DNA of 64,000 nucleotides from Rhodococcus sp. 14-1411-2a (GTDB taxonomy: Bacteria > Actinomycetota > Actinomycetes > Mycobacteriales > Mycobacteriaceae), in assembly GCF_002259485.1 (NCBI RefSeq), contig NZ_NPGA01000018.1, forward strand, positions 124,001-188,000. Direction: 5' to 3'. Positions within the stretch are counted from its first letter, which is position 1; each line of letters begins with the position of its first letter. The notes beneath the pieces were generated by a model. The model was not told the origin of the DNA. It saw nothing but the letters and a program-made list of their open reading frames with translations, and did not search any database. The translations under genes and the position numbers were made by a program. This document shows, in pieces, positions 1 to 8,350 of the stretch.

Positions 1-1
1 G

Positions 2-3000
2 GACCGGAGAATCGAGAGAATTGCCGGGGATCGTTACCGAGCGATCAACAAGAAGTACACCCTGGAAGAAGAGCTGACGTCGACGAGGTCCGACGAGTCC
101 GAGGTCCAGAATTTCGGCTCGCACTACGACGGAACGATGTCGGGAGTGGCCTTGCAGCTTGCTGCGTCTGCCGCCAAGCTGTCCTGGGTGCCGGGTCCGC
201 TCTATAAGAAGTCGCCGCCAATCACCTCGGCGCAATTTGCTGAGCTCGCGGGTCTGCTGGTCGAGAGCGAGCTCCATGCGGCGGGCCGTCGCGAACAGTC
301 TCTTCCGGACCTGTCCACAGTGCTACCGAGCAAGACCGTGGTCACTCGACTGTGCGACGGTGCAAGCAGTCGGGCTTCGGTATCTGCACTGGCTGATCTC
401 CCGACGGCGGAGCTGCGCCGACTGGCAGCACTGTCGCGTCAGGTTCTTGCGCGCGGCACGCAGCTGGATGGGGACCTCCGCGCCGTGCTGGACGGTGTGT
501 TGTCCGGTTCGCTCGGTTACCTGTGGACGAGGGCAATCGGGGCGTCAGCCCTGCTCGACGACGCGAAATCTGCCGACGCATTGGTCGGTACAGCGAATGT
601 GGTGGTCGACAGAGCCGATCTCGTTGCTCTGGAGACGTACGACGCAGCCGCGCGTCTCTACACCGAAGGGCGGTTCGACACCCTCCGGTGGTTGCGGACG
701 CCGAAAGAGCAGACCGCGGTCGATGAACTGGGCGCGACAGCCACAGTCGATGGCGTTCCGGCTCAGGGAGCCCAGGCGTACCGCGTTGTTGCAGAACATA
801 TCCGTGCGCTTCGTTCAGTAGACGAGGCCGCATCGTTGTTGGCGGACATCGGTATTCGCGCTCCGCACCGAGAGAGTCGAGCGGCGCGTATCAACGAGGT
901 GGACGGTGCCGTGCGCGACGTGGCGCTGGTGCAGGACGTCGTCGAGCGGATTGCAACAATCTCGGATGAGCTCGAAGGCCGGGTGGCGCTACGAACGCTG
1001 GACGGCGTGGAAGGGCTGTTGTCGGATATCGAGAAGGCGCTGGCGGGCGCGAATGCACGCGACGCGCTGCAGCGGCTTGTGGTGATCGCGGATGGTTTCG
1101 ACGCTGCCACCGGCGGGGCGAACAGCACAGAGGCGCTCGCACTATCGGACGCGCTCCGCACCGCCGACCGCGAGGCATTCGGCGCTGCGGTCCAGGCTTA
1201 TGTACGCGCGAGTGTCGAACAGCAACAACAGTTGTCGATGGATGCAATACTGCGGGATCTCGATGCAGCAGCACCGACACTTGGTCATCTGGTCACAAGC
1301 GACCGCGTCACCGACTGGGTGACCGTTGCCGGCGATTTCGAGGATGCATGGGCGTGGAGGTGGGCGACCCAGCACGTCGAACAGCGTCTCGTCCGCCCCG
1401 AAGCATCGAACCTGGACGATCTCTACGACGATGTAGATAGAGAGATCTCCCAGCTCACAGCGACACTGGCGGCGGAGAAAGCATGGCGAGAGTGTCTGCA
1501 GCGCATGACGTCACGGGAGATGCAAGCGCTCCACACCTACCAGGAGAGCATCAGCAACATCGGTGTTGGCAGTACCAAAATCGCACAGCGTTACCGAGCC
1601 TCAGCACGGGCTGCCATGCAGGAAGCGCAGAGTGCTGTTCCGGCGTGGATCATGCCGATCGGGCAGGTTCTGTCTTCGATTCCGCCGCAGCAGAACGTCT
1701 TCGACGTCGTGATTGTCGATGAAGCGAGTCAGGCGGACATCAGCAGTCTGTTTTTGATGTGGCTCGCACCGCGGGTGATCGTGGTGGGCGACGACAAGCA
1801 GTGCGCACCGGATCGAATACAGCAGGTCTCCGACGACACTGTTTTCGAGCGTCTGGACTCTCACCTCGGCGATCTACCGATGCACGTCCGGAACAATTTC
1901 AGCCCTCGCTCGAGCCTGTTCTCGCTTCTCCGTAGCCGGTACAACCAGCGTGTACGGCTACGTGAGCACTTCCGGTCCATGCCGGAGATCATCGAATGGT
2001 CGTCGAAGCAGTTCTATCGAGACACTCCGCTGATTCCGGTTCGACAATTCGGAGCGGAACGCCTGCAACCGCTCGTGTCGACCTACGTCAAGGGCGCAGA
2101 AACGACCGGGTCGAGTGCGACCTTGGTCAACGAGATCGAAGCACGTGGCCTCGTCGAGAAACTGTGCGAGTGCATCTCCGATCCTGACTACGACGGTATG
2201 ACTTTCGGAGTCGTCGTCTTGCAGAGCCGCGCGCAGGTCGAGTTGATCCGCTCGCTGATCTCGGAGCGTATCCCGGCCGAGCAAAGGGACAACCTGCGTT
2301 TACGCGTGGGAACGGCACCCGAATTCCAGGGCGATGAGCGAGACGTTGTGTTCGTGTCGATGGTCGTCGGCGCGGGATCGTCGAGCAATGCGTTGACCAA
2401 CGAGATGTGGCAGCGCCGCTTCAATGTCGCTGCAAGCCGCGCTCGTGATCAGTTGTGGTTGTTCCATTCTGTTCGAGCAGAGGATCTCTCGCCGCTGGAT
2501 CTGCGGACGTCGTTGCTCACCTACCTGGAAGCTGCGCCCACGGTCCCGGTTCCGGAGATGCCGCAGGTTGTCGACGAGGAAGTCCTCCACAGTGATTTCG
2601 TATCGATGACGGCTCAAAGGGTGTTCGTCGCCCTGCGCGATCGCGGATACCACGTCAATTCTGCGATCGAGATCAACGAACTCGTCCTGGATCTGGTGGT
2701 CACCGGTGTCGCATCGAAGGTCGCGATCGAATGCGATGACGACCGTACGCGTTCGAGAGGCGTTGTTGTCGAACGCCTTCGCCGAGAAATGGATTTGAAG
2801 CGGTGCGGCTGGACGTTCGGGAGAGTACGTGCGTCCCAGTTCGTCGTCGACGTGGACACGGCACTCGCCCCGATCATCGAAATTCTGGACGCGGTCGGAA
2901 TTCTTCCCGGTGAAGTGGAGATCGCAGACGCTGGCCGGGATGCGAGTTGGAAACCGGTTGTACTGAGCGCGAATTCCAACGAGGACGCCCTTCCTGACGA

Positions 3001-3577
3001 GGAGCCGGTGACTCCTGCTCCGGTTGTGGATACCGTGGTCGCGCCGTTGCCTACGGTGATCGAGGAAAAGTATCCAGTCCGTTCGACTTCCGTTCAGGTC
3101 GTCGAGCTCGAGCCGGGGGAGACACGACCGCCGAAGCTCGATGGGTCGCGCGAGATTCGGGTCGACTCTCGATACTCGACCCCGCGACGGTCCACCCCCG
3201 TCAAGCGCGTGCCGGTGACGACGCGTCCTTCGCCGGCAGTCATGCCGAAACGGACACCGTCGAAAAAGCCCGTCGTTTCGACAGCACCTGTCGCCGCGGC
3301 AACGGCAGGGGTCGGTATCGAAACGCTCCCTGCCGCGGTGCAAGCGGCATTGGCATCGCTGCCCGCAGCATCGTTGTCGACGGGCCGCGTCATCGCAGTC
3401 GCTGCAGCGCGTCGCGACGCGCCACTGACCTTGCGGCGTTGCTCGTTGATCACGGGCATGACCCCGATCGCTGCACAGCAACTGCTCGCTGACTTGGAGC
3501 TGACAAAGAAGCTTGTGCGCAGACATCGACGCAATGGCGTTGCCGAGTGGGTACGACCCGAGGACGCGGCATCATGA
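2..3577 (+). CDS. SF1 DNA helicase with C-terminal Vsr/MTES_1575-like nuclease and winged-helix tail (5' truncated)
   Basis: The reading frame is open from base 2 with coding-like residues before the first ATG at 137, so the gene starts outside the window; about 1191 residues are visible and Walker A is missing to the left. Visible SF1 (AAA_11/AAA_12) motifs are Walker B IVDEASQAD near nt 1715, VVGDDKQCAP near 1785, EFQGDERDVVFVS near 2325 and FNVAASRARDQLWLF near 2425. A nuclease-like domain follows (nt 2600-2890) with VLDLVV and AIECDDD, the acidic signature of Vsr-like restriction folds. Then comes a Pro/Val-rich linker (nt 2990-3330) and a C-terminal winged-helix-like segment (3400-3570). 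It probably translocates on and cuts foreign DNA; that role is inferred from the family. Its stop overlaps the next gene's start (ATGA), implying translational coupling with the SF2 helicase. Confidence 0.85.
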   Translation, partial: DRRIERIAGDRYRAINKKYTLEEELTSTRSDESEVQNFGSHYDGTMSGVALQLAASAAKLSWVPGPLYKKSPPITSAQFAELAGLLVESELHAAGRREQSLPDLSTVLPSKTVVTRLCDGASSRASVSALADLPTAELRRLAALSRQVLARGTQLDGDLRAVLDGVLSGSLGYLWTRAIGASALLDDAKSADALVGTANVVVDRADLVALETYDAAARLYTEGRFDTLRWLRTPKEQTAVDELGATATVDGVPAQGAQAYRVVAEHIRALRSVDEAASLLADIGIRAPHRESRAARINEVDGAVRDVALVQDVVERIATISDELEGRVALRTLDGVEGLLSDIEKALAGANARDALQRLVVIADGFDAATGGANSTEALALSDALRTADREAFGAAVQAYVRASVEQQQQLSMDAILRDLDAAAPTLGHLVTSDRVTDWVTVAGDFEDAWAWRWATQHVEQRLVRPEASNLDDLYDDVDREISQLTATLAAEKAWRECLQRMTSREMQALHTYQESISNIGVGSTKIAQRYRASARAAMQEAQSAVPAWIMPIGQVLSSIPPQQNVFDVVIVDEASQADISSLFLMWLAPRVIVVGDDKQCAPDRIQQVSDDTVFERLDSHLGDLPMHVRNNFSPRSSLFSLLRSRYNQRVRLREHFRSMPEIIEWSSKQFYRDTPLIPVRQFGAERLQPLVSTYVKGAETTGSSATLVNEIEARGLVEKLCECISDPDYDGMTFGVVVLQSRAQVELIRSLISERIPAEQRDNLRLRVGTAPEFQGDERDVVFVSMVVGAGSSSNALTNEMWQRRFNVAASRARDQLWLFHSVRAEDLSPLDLRTSLLTYLEAAPTVPVPEMPQVVDEEVLHSDFVSMTAQRVFVALRDRGYHVNSAIEINELVLDLVVTGVASKVAIECDDDRTRSRGVVVERLRREMDLKRCGWTFGRVRASQFVVDVDTALAPIIEILDAVGILPGEVEIADAGRDASWKPVVLSANSNEDALPDEEPVTPAPVVDTVVAPLPTVIEEKYPVRSTSVQVVELEPGETRPPKLDGSREIRVDSRYSTPRRSTPVKRVPVTTRPSPAVMPKRTPSKKPVVSTAPVAAATAGVGIETLPAAVQAALASLPAASLSTGRVIAVAAARRDAPLTLRRCSLITGMTPIAAQQLLADLELTKKLVRRHRRNGVAEWVRPEDAAS

Positions 3578-5247
3578 CGGAACTGAGGGCTTGGCAGAAG
3601 GAAGCATTCGAGGCCTGGCGAGGGGCTGGCAATCGTGCCATCGTCGAAGCAGTCACCGGCACTGGTAAGACGCGTGTCGGTGTGGCTGCGATCGTGTCGG
3701 CGCGGAGCCTGAACCAGCAGGTCCTCGTCGTCGTGCCGACCATCGACCTCCTCGAGCAGTGGCACACGGAGGTCAAACAGCAGCTTCCGTCGGTATCGGT
3801 CGGTAGGCGGGGGAACGGGCATCGCGATGACTTCCGGCATAGCAGCGTTCTGATCACCACCATTCAGTCGGCCATCATGAAGGGTGCCCCTCAGCCGCGT
3901 CCCGGTGCCTTGATGATCGCGGACGAGGTCCACCGCTATGGCACCGATGGGTTCGCTAGGGTCTTCACCGACAGGTTCGACCATCGCCTCGGATTGACGG
4001 CCACGCTGGAGCGTCAGGACGAAGGTGTCGACACCCACATCCTCCCGTACTTCCGAACGAAGATTGCAGGATGCGACTTTGCCCGTGGGCGGAGAGACAA
4101 CGTCCTTGCTCCCGTCCGCCTGATGACGGTTGCCATCGAGTTCACGCCAGAAGAACGTACCAAGTTCGAGGAACACGATGCGATCGCACGAGATGCGCGC
4201 AAGAATCTCACTAGTAAATACGATTGTGTCGCATCGCCTTTCGGCGAGTTCATGAAGACCGTGACGAAGCTGGCGGAACAACGAGACCTTCCGGAAGGAC
4301 GACTCGCCAGCCGGTACCTGTCGGCATTCAGCAAGCGACGGTCCTTGCTAGCGGACTGCCAGGGCAAGATCGATGCGCTCGGAACGTTGGCACCGGCGTT
4401 GGCGAAGTCGGACCGGTCGATCGTCTTCTCCGAGACGAAGGCGTCGGCCGAAGCAGGATCGGCCCTTCTGCGTGAGCGTGGCGTGCAGTCCAGCGCTTAC
4501 TCCAGTGGACTTGATCGTTTGGCCAGAACTCGAGTGCTGCAACAGTTCCGCAGCGGTGCGCTGACCAATCTCGTCGCGCCCCGGGTATTGGACGAGGGAA
4601 TCGACGTTCCCGCTGTCGATGTCGGCGTCATCATAGCCAGCAGCAGTTCCCGACGGCAGATGATTCAGCGTATGGGTCGGGTACTACGGCTCAAGCCCGG
4701 AGACCGGGCAGCAGCATTCGTGATCATGTACGTGCCGGGGACCATGGAAGATCCGTCGCTTGGCGCGCACGAGGCGTTCTTGGAGCAACTCCTCGAGATC
4801 GCTGAAGAGCAGGTTGATGTCCCCCTCGCACAAGCGCCGACGCTACTGACTGAATGGTTAACGCGCCCCGTCGAACCCAAACTGGAACCAGTGCGCGCCT
4901 CCTCCAAGCCGCCGACGTTCACCGAGCCTGTTGCCGCTGGTGAACTGTCCCGGTCTCAAGGCCGGAACCCTGCTGCTGTCTCGGCTGCCGCTGTGTCGAG
5001 TCCGTCTGCATTGCAAACGGATTCAGTAGCAGGTTCGATCGGCACGCCCGGCAATCTCGATCTGATGTTGCGGTATGCCGCGACGTTGACGGCGAAGGAA
5101 GCTCGGATTCTCGTCGATGTCTTCGGTTTGGGCGGGCAACAGCCTCGATCGGCGATGACAGTGGCGAGATCAGAAGGCGTTCCGATCGAAATCGTGGTCA
5201 AGATACGAGAAGGAGGGATCGTTGCTGCGCGGGCCTTGGCCTCCTGA
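3574..5247 (+). CDS. SF2 DEAD/DEAH-type helicase with C-terminal HTH-like domain
   Basis: A 557-residue superfamily 2 helicase of the XPB/ComFA/type I restriction helicase style. Motif I is AVTGTGKTRVG near residue 23, motif II is IADEVH near residue 114, and motif III is LTATLERQDEG. The C-terminal RecA lobe carries IVFSETKAS, VAPRVLDEGIDVP and QMIQRMGRVLR. The last 60 residues (LTAKEARILVDVFG onward) look like a sigma-4/HTH segment. The ATG at 3574 was chosen because it overlaps the upstream stop as ATGA; an in-frame GTG at 3547 lies inside the previous gene and is less likely. Coupling to an SF1 helicase-nuclease suggests a two-protein DNA-processing defence module; no exact named system is recognised. 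Confidence 0.85.
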   Translation: MTELRAWQKEAFEAWRGAGNRAIVEAVTGTGKTRVGVAAIVSARSLNQQVLVVVPTIDLLEQWHTEVKQQLPSVSVGRRGNGHRDDFRHSSVLITTIQSAIMKGAPQPRPGALMIADEVHRYGTDGFARVFTDRFDHRLGLTATLERQDEGVDTHILPYFRTKIAGCDFARGRRDNVLAPVRLMTVAIEFTPEERTKFEEHDAIARDARKNLTSKYDCVASPFGEFMKTVTKLAEQRDLPEGRLASRYLSAFSKRRSLLADCQGKIDALGTLAPALAKSDRSIVFSETKASAEAGSALLRERGVQSSAYSSGLDRLARTRVLQQFRSGALTNLVAPRVLDEGIDVPAVDVGVIIASSSSRRQMIQRMGRVLRLKPGDRAAAFVIMYVPGTMEDPSLGAHEAFLEQLLEIAEEQVDVPLAQAPTLLTEWLTRPVEPKLEPVRASSKPPTFTEPVAAGELSRSQGRNPAAVSAAAVSSPSALQTDSVAGSIGTPGNLDLMLRYAATLTAKEARILVDVFGLGGQQPRSAMTVARSEGVPIEIVVKIREGGIVAARALAS

Positions 5248-5676
5248 GGTCTTGCGGCGTACCGAGTTTCGACAGCCTCAGCAAAGAAATTGTTTGGCGA
5301 CCTAGCCTCGCCGGTAGTAGCTTTCCTTGGGCTCAGGGGTGTGCTGGATTTACAACTGCCAATTGTCGCCGGTGATCGGCAAGGAATCGGTGGTTGTCAT
5401 GGTGATTTTAATCCGATCTTCGCCCTGTGGTAGACCGCGCCGCTATGAACCGCTGGACACTCCTCACCCTGACATGCGGAGAGATCGCACGTTTAAATCG
5501 TGTCAGACCCTAATCAACTGGCGCGCCCGGTAGGAAAATTGTGGGGCCAATGGAATCCGAGGCGGTCCGACTACCGGGGGCCAGCCACGTGCACCAAAAA
5601 ACTACAATATCGGGCTACTCAAGCCAACACGTCGACCCTGCGAAAGATCGAGGCTAGCTATCGGCTCAATTCTGTT
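5248..5676. other. Intergenic region between convergent genes, no gene recognised
   Basis: About 430 bases lie between the plus-strand SF2 helicase and the minus-strand OLD nuclease. The segment is patchy in composition, with A/T-rich stretches. Short open frames of 68 and 85 codons are present but show no recognisable protein. A weak inverted repeat (CTGAGG ... CCTCAG, starting at the helicase stop) and a 5-bp hairpin at 5296-5312 could contribute to termination, but neither has a T-tract. It may be a remnant of a junction formed when the flanking modules were brought together. Confidence 0.4.
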
Positions 5677-7416
5677 TCACGCGGAATTAACCTTTTCGAT
5701 CCGCCGATTTATTTCCTCCGCCAGCCAGATCATCGAGCTGCAGTCCGTTCCCCGTAGCGTTTGTGGGAGTCTCTCCAGAGCAGCTTCTTTCCACTCCTTC
5801 GAGAACTTGTAATGCCTGTTGTCGGTCCCGCACTTGATCGTTTGATCGTGGGCGTCATCGCCGAGGGCCTTGCCTGCTGCAAGGGCGGCCGCGGTCGGAA
5901 GAAGATCTTCGATCTCGACGTCATGGTTCTGCTTACACCGGTTGGGCCAGGAATTGAGCGACAGAATCTGGACGGTTTTCTTCCATCCGAAGTCCTCAAG
6001 TCGATCCGCAGCCTTCTTGCCCATTTCGTCATAGTCGACAATTGCAATGACCGGAACATCAGTTGCGGACTCGGCGAGCACCGCCTGAAAGACCACTTTT
6101 TTTGAGCCGTTTGCTGGCAAGAAGTGCAGGCCATCAATGAGGTCTAATTTCCCGGACGCTTCAAGCGCATACCGGAGGAACCTGTCGTCCGTGTAACCTT
6201 CAGTGATTACCACCGCACGAGAACCCTCCGGGATTTTCGTAGCTCTGTCCAGAACTCGTGCTAATCCAGCATCGGAATAAAGCGAACCGAGGAGTTCAGC
6301 GCGGTCATCATCCCCGTTTGCGGATCGTGCGAGACGGGTGTGGCCCTCGGGGTTTTTCGTGAGCTCGAAAATTCGGTCTTTGCTATCGCGGGAGATTATA
6401 TGTGGCGAATGAGTAGTGACAAGCAAGGTGACTTCTGACCGATTCGCCAGCTGCTGCAGCTGGGCTCCCAATAGCTCTTGAGCACCGGGGTGGAGGAAGG
6501 CTTCAGGTTCTTCTACTGCCAAGACAAGCGACCGTCTGCTCTGATCGGCGAGGTACTGCAGCATGGATACTAGTACCGCGCCTCTTAGTCCAGTGCCTTT
6601 GCCCGTGAGCTCAGTGGTGGCTCCGTCACCGAGCTCCACGCCAACTTCCGAGAGTGTCTGCCCAAGGGTTGGAACGGAAGGTACAAGGTTGACTAAGTTG
6701 ACTTCGGGGAACATCCCGCCGACGTTCGTTTGCACCTGTTCACGCAGCGGTTTCAACAGCTTCCGCTCTAGCCCATTTAGATAGGTTCGCCGCAGTTTAT
6801 CGATTTCCACCATCTCAGCCGAAAGATGATCGTTGATAACAAGCTGTAAAATCTCTCGGAACTTCCCGCTGAGTACTGATCGTAGATCTTGGCCGCTGTG
6901 AACGACGCCGAACCTCAGTACTCTCAGGAATTGAGCCTCCAGCTTCGTATGTTCCTCGCTATCGACCGGCATCGACACGGCACCGAGGCCCTTCGCTTGG
7001 TACGACACCTGCCGAGCGCCTGCGGCACCAAAGGCGACCACGCGGCAAACGCAATCATTTTCGGCGTGAGTGCGACCCTGTTGACTCGTCGTCTTTCCCT
7101 GTTTAGCGCGCAACGCAGTTTCGTACTCTAGAGCGCGAGCAATAAGAGTCTTCTCTGGGCTGGATCCATTAGTTTTTTGAAATACCATGACGATTCTAGA
7201 CTTGGCCCATCCGCCCACGCCCTGAGACGAAGCCGGTCGATCTCGCTCGGGGTCGAAGACCGCGTCAGGATCCATGGCCATCTCGATCGCGGTCAGCAGG
7301 TTCGATTTTCCGCAGTTGTTTGGGCCCACAACAAAATTCGTTCCGTCTGTGAGATCAAATTCGTGGTCACCCACGAGGCTGCGGAAGTTACTGATCTTGA
7401 CATGAGTCAGGCGCAT
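5677..7416 (-). CDS. OLD-family ATP-dependent nuclease (ABC ATPase plus TOPRIM)
   Basis: A 579-residue overcoming-lysogenization-defect (OLD) family protein. The N-terminal ABC ATPase has Walker A GPNNCGKSN (residues 31-39), signature-like ELTGKGTGLRGAVL (about 268-281), Walker B LAVEEPEAFLHP (298-309) and switch His in TTHSPH. The C-terminal TOPRIM domain has the metal-binding Glu in VITEGYTDD (E405) and DYDEMGK (460-466). Such proteins act as nucleases in phage defence, alone or with a UvrD-like partner (Gabija). No UvrD gene is next to it, so it is probably a single-gene OLD. The start is supported by GAAAGG upstream of the ATG. It is the last gene of the minus-strand defence block, 202 bases after drmC. 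Confidence 0.88.
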   Translation of the reverse strand: MRLTHVKISNFRSLVGDHEFDLTDGTNFVVGPNNCGKSNLLTAIEMAMDPDAVFDPERDRPASSQGVGGWAKSRIVMVFQKTNGSSPEKTLIARALEYETALRAKQGKTTSQQGRTHAENDCVCRVVAFGAAGARQVSYQAKGLGAVSMPVDSEEHTKLEAQFLRVLRFGVVHSGQDLRSVLSGKFREILQLVINDHLSAEMVEIDKLRRTYLNGLERKLLKPLREQVQTNVGGMFPEVNLVNLVPSVPTLGQTLSEVGVELGDGATTELTGKGTGLRGAVLVSMLQYLADQSRRSLVLAVEEPEAFLHPGAQELLGAQLQQLANRSEVTLLVTTHSPHIISRDSKDRIFELTKNPEGHTRLARSANGDDDRAELLGSLYSDAGLARVLDRATKIPEGSRAVVITEGYTDDRFLRYALEASGKLDLIDGLHFLPANGSKKVVFQAVLAESATDVPVIAIVDYDEMGKKAADRLEDFGWKKTVQILSLNSWPNRCKQNHDVEIEDLLPTAAALAAGKALGDDAHDQTIKCGTDNRHYKFSKEWKEAALERLPQTLRGTDCSSMIWLAEEINRRIEKVNSA

Positions 7417-7618
7417 AAAAACCTTTCACTGAACGTGGATTCTTTCGAATTCACCAGTTCGGACTTGACTTAGTATCGCTGAGCGACTGGCCGTTTCATA
7501 ATCCTCGTGCGGTAGAAACAATGATGACATCGCAGCTTAGCAAGCTGCCAACGACTACGGAGAGAAAGATGTGGTCCGGCTAACTGGGGCCGCGCCAAAT
7601 AGGGTATCTGTGTGTACT

Positions 7619-8350
7619 TTAATTCACCACCTGCAGTTGACCATTGCTACGCAGCTGATCAACGTGCTCCCTGATCTTTACCGGGGCGGAACCACCGCGA
7701 ACCAGAAGCCCGCACTCGAGATTCTTGCCGAGTGCAGCGCCAGTCATGTTCGCGCTTCCGACCAGCGCTGCGGAATCGTCGACGACGAGCAGCTTCGCGT
7801 GTAGCGACGCGCCCGCGGGCCTCAAGTTTGCGGGCCAACACAACCGAGTAGCTACCAACCCAGGGAAGGGATGACTGCCCCCTGAAAAGTTGGTGTTGTC
7901 GATAGAGCGCTCTACAACCAAGGTAATCGCGACACCCCGACTCGCTGCCTGGTGAAGCGCCGAAGTAACACTCGGCTCATTATGGACCGCGTAGCCGACT
8001 ATGAGGATATTTCTTGCTGCATTGGCTACTAAGTCAATCACCACTGCGGACGTGAGACGGCTCGACACAGCTTGATTGGGTCCGGTCCAAACCGGGGTAA
8101 CACTGCTTTGCCTGGAATCGTGCTCGACACTTCCAAGGAGGACGCCGGCTGCAAGTGACCGAGTAGCACTGTTCCGCGGTAGCGTATGCAGTTCGTCGCA
8201 AGCTTCACGAATGCGCTGTCCCGCTGTTGCCCGGAGTGTGTTCAATCCGTGAGGTATCAAGAGCGCGGAAGCAATCCGTCGGATGTCTGCCGGAGGCAGA
8301 CGTCGGCTCAAGCTGACCGAAAGTGATACAACATCTGACACTTCTGTCAT
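7619..8350 (-). CDS. drmC: DISARM protein DrmC, phospholipase D-like
   Basis: A 243-residue protein with one PLD-superfamily half-site: HAKLLVVDD (H184, K186, D191) followed by GSANMT (198-203). A long open frame extends upstream to 8878, but the first part is the shadow of drmB; the ATG at 8350 overlaps the drmB stop as ATGA and gives the normal DrmC length. In DISARM systems DrmC is a PLD-family protein reported to be dispensable for protection in at least one system. A single HKD motif implies dimerisation for any nuclease activity. It is the final gene of the drmD-MI-A-B-C series. Confidence 0.9.
   Translation of the reverse strand: MTEVSDVVSLSVSLSRRLPPADIRRIASALLIPHGLNTLRATAGQRIREACDELHTLPRNSATRSLAAGVLLGSVEHDSRQSSVTPVWTGPNQAVSSRLTSAVVIDLVANAARNILIVGYAVHNEPSVTSALHQAASRGVAITLVVERSIDNTNFSGGSHPFPGLVATRLCWPANLRPAGASLHAKLLVVDDSAALVGSANMTGAALGKNLECGLLVRGGSAPVKIREHVDQLRSNGQLQVVN

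Noticed and set aside
2300..3526. A 408-codon minus-strand frame opposite the SF1 helicase
   Set aside because: Arg-rich low-complexity translation with no domain; the sense strand has clear helicase motifs.
5677..7416. Gabija GajA
   Set aside because: The OLD ATPase-TOPRIM layout fits, but no UvrD-like GajB gene is next to it; the upstream neighbour is drmC and the downstream one is a convergent SF2 helicase.
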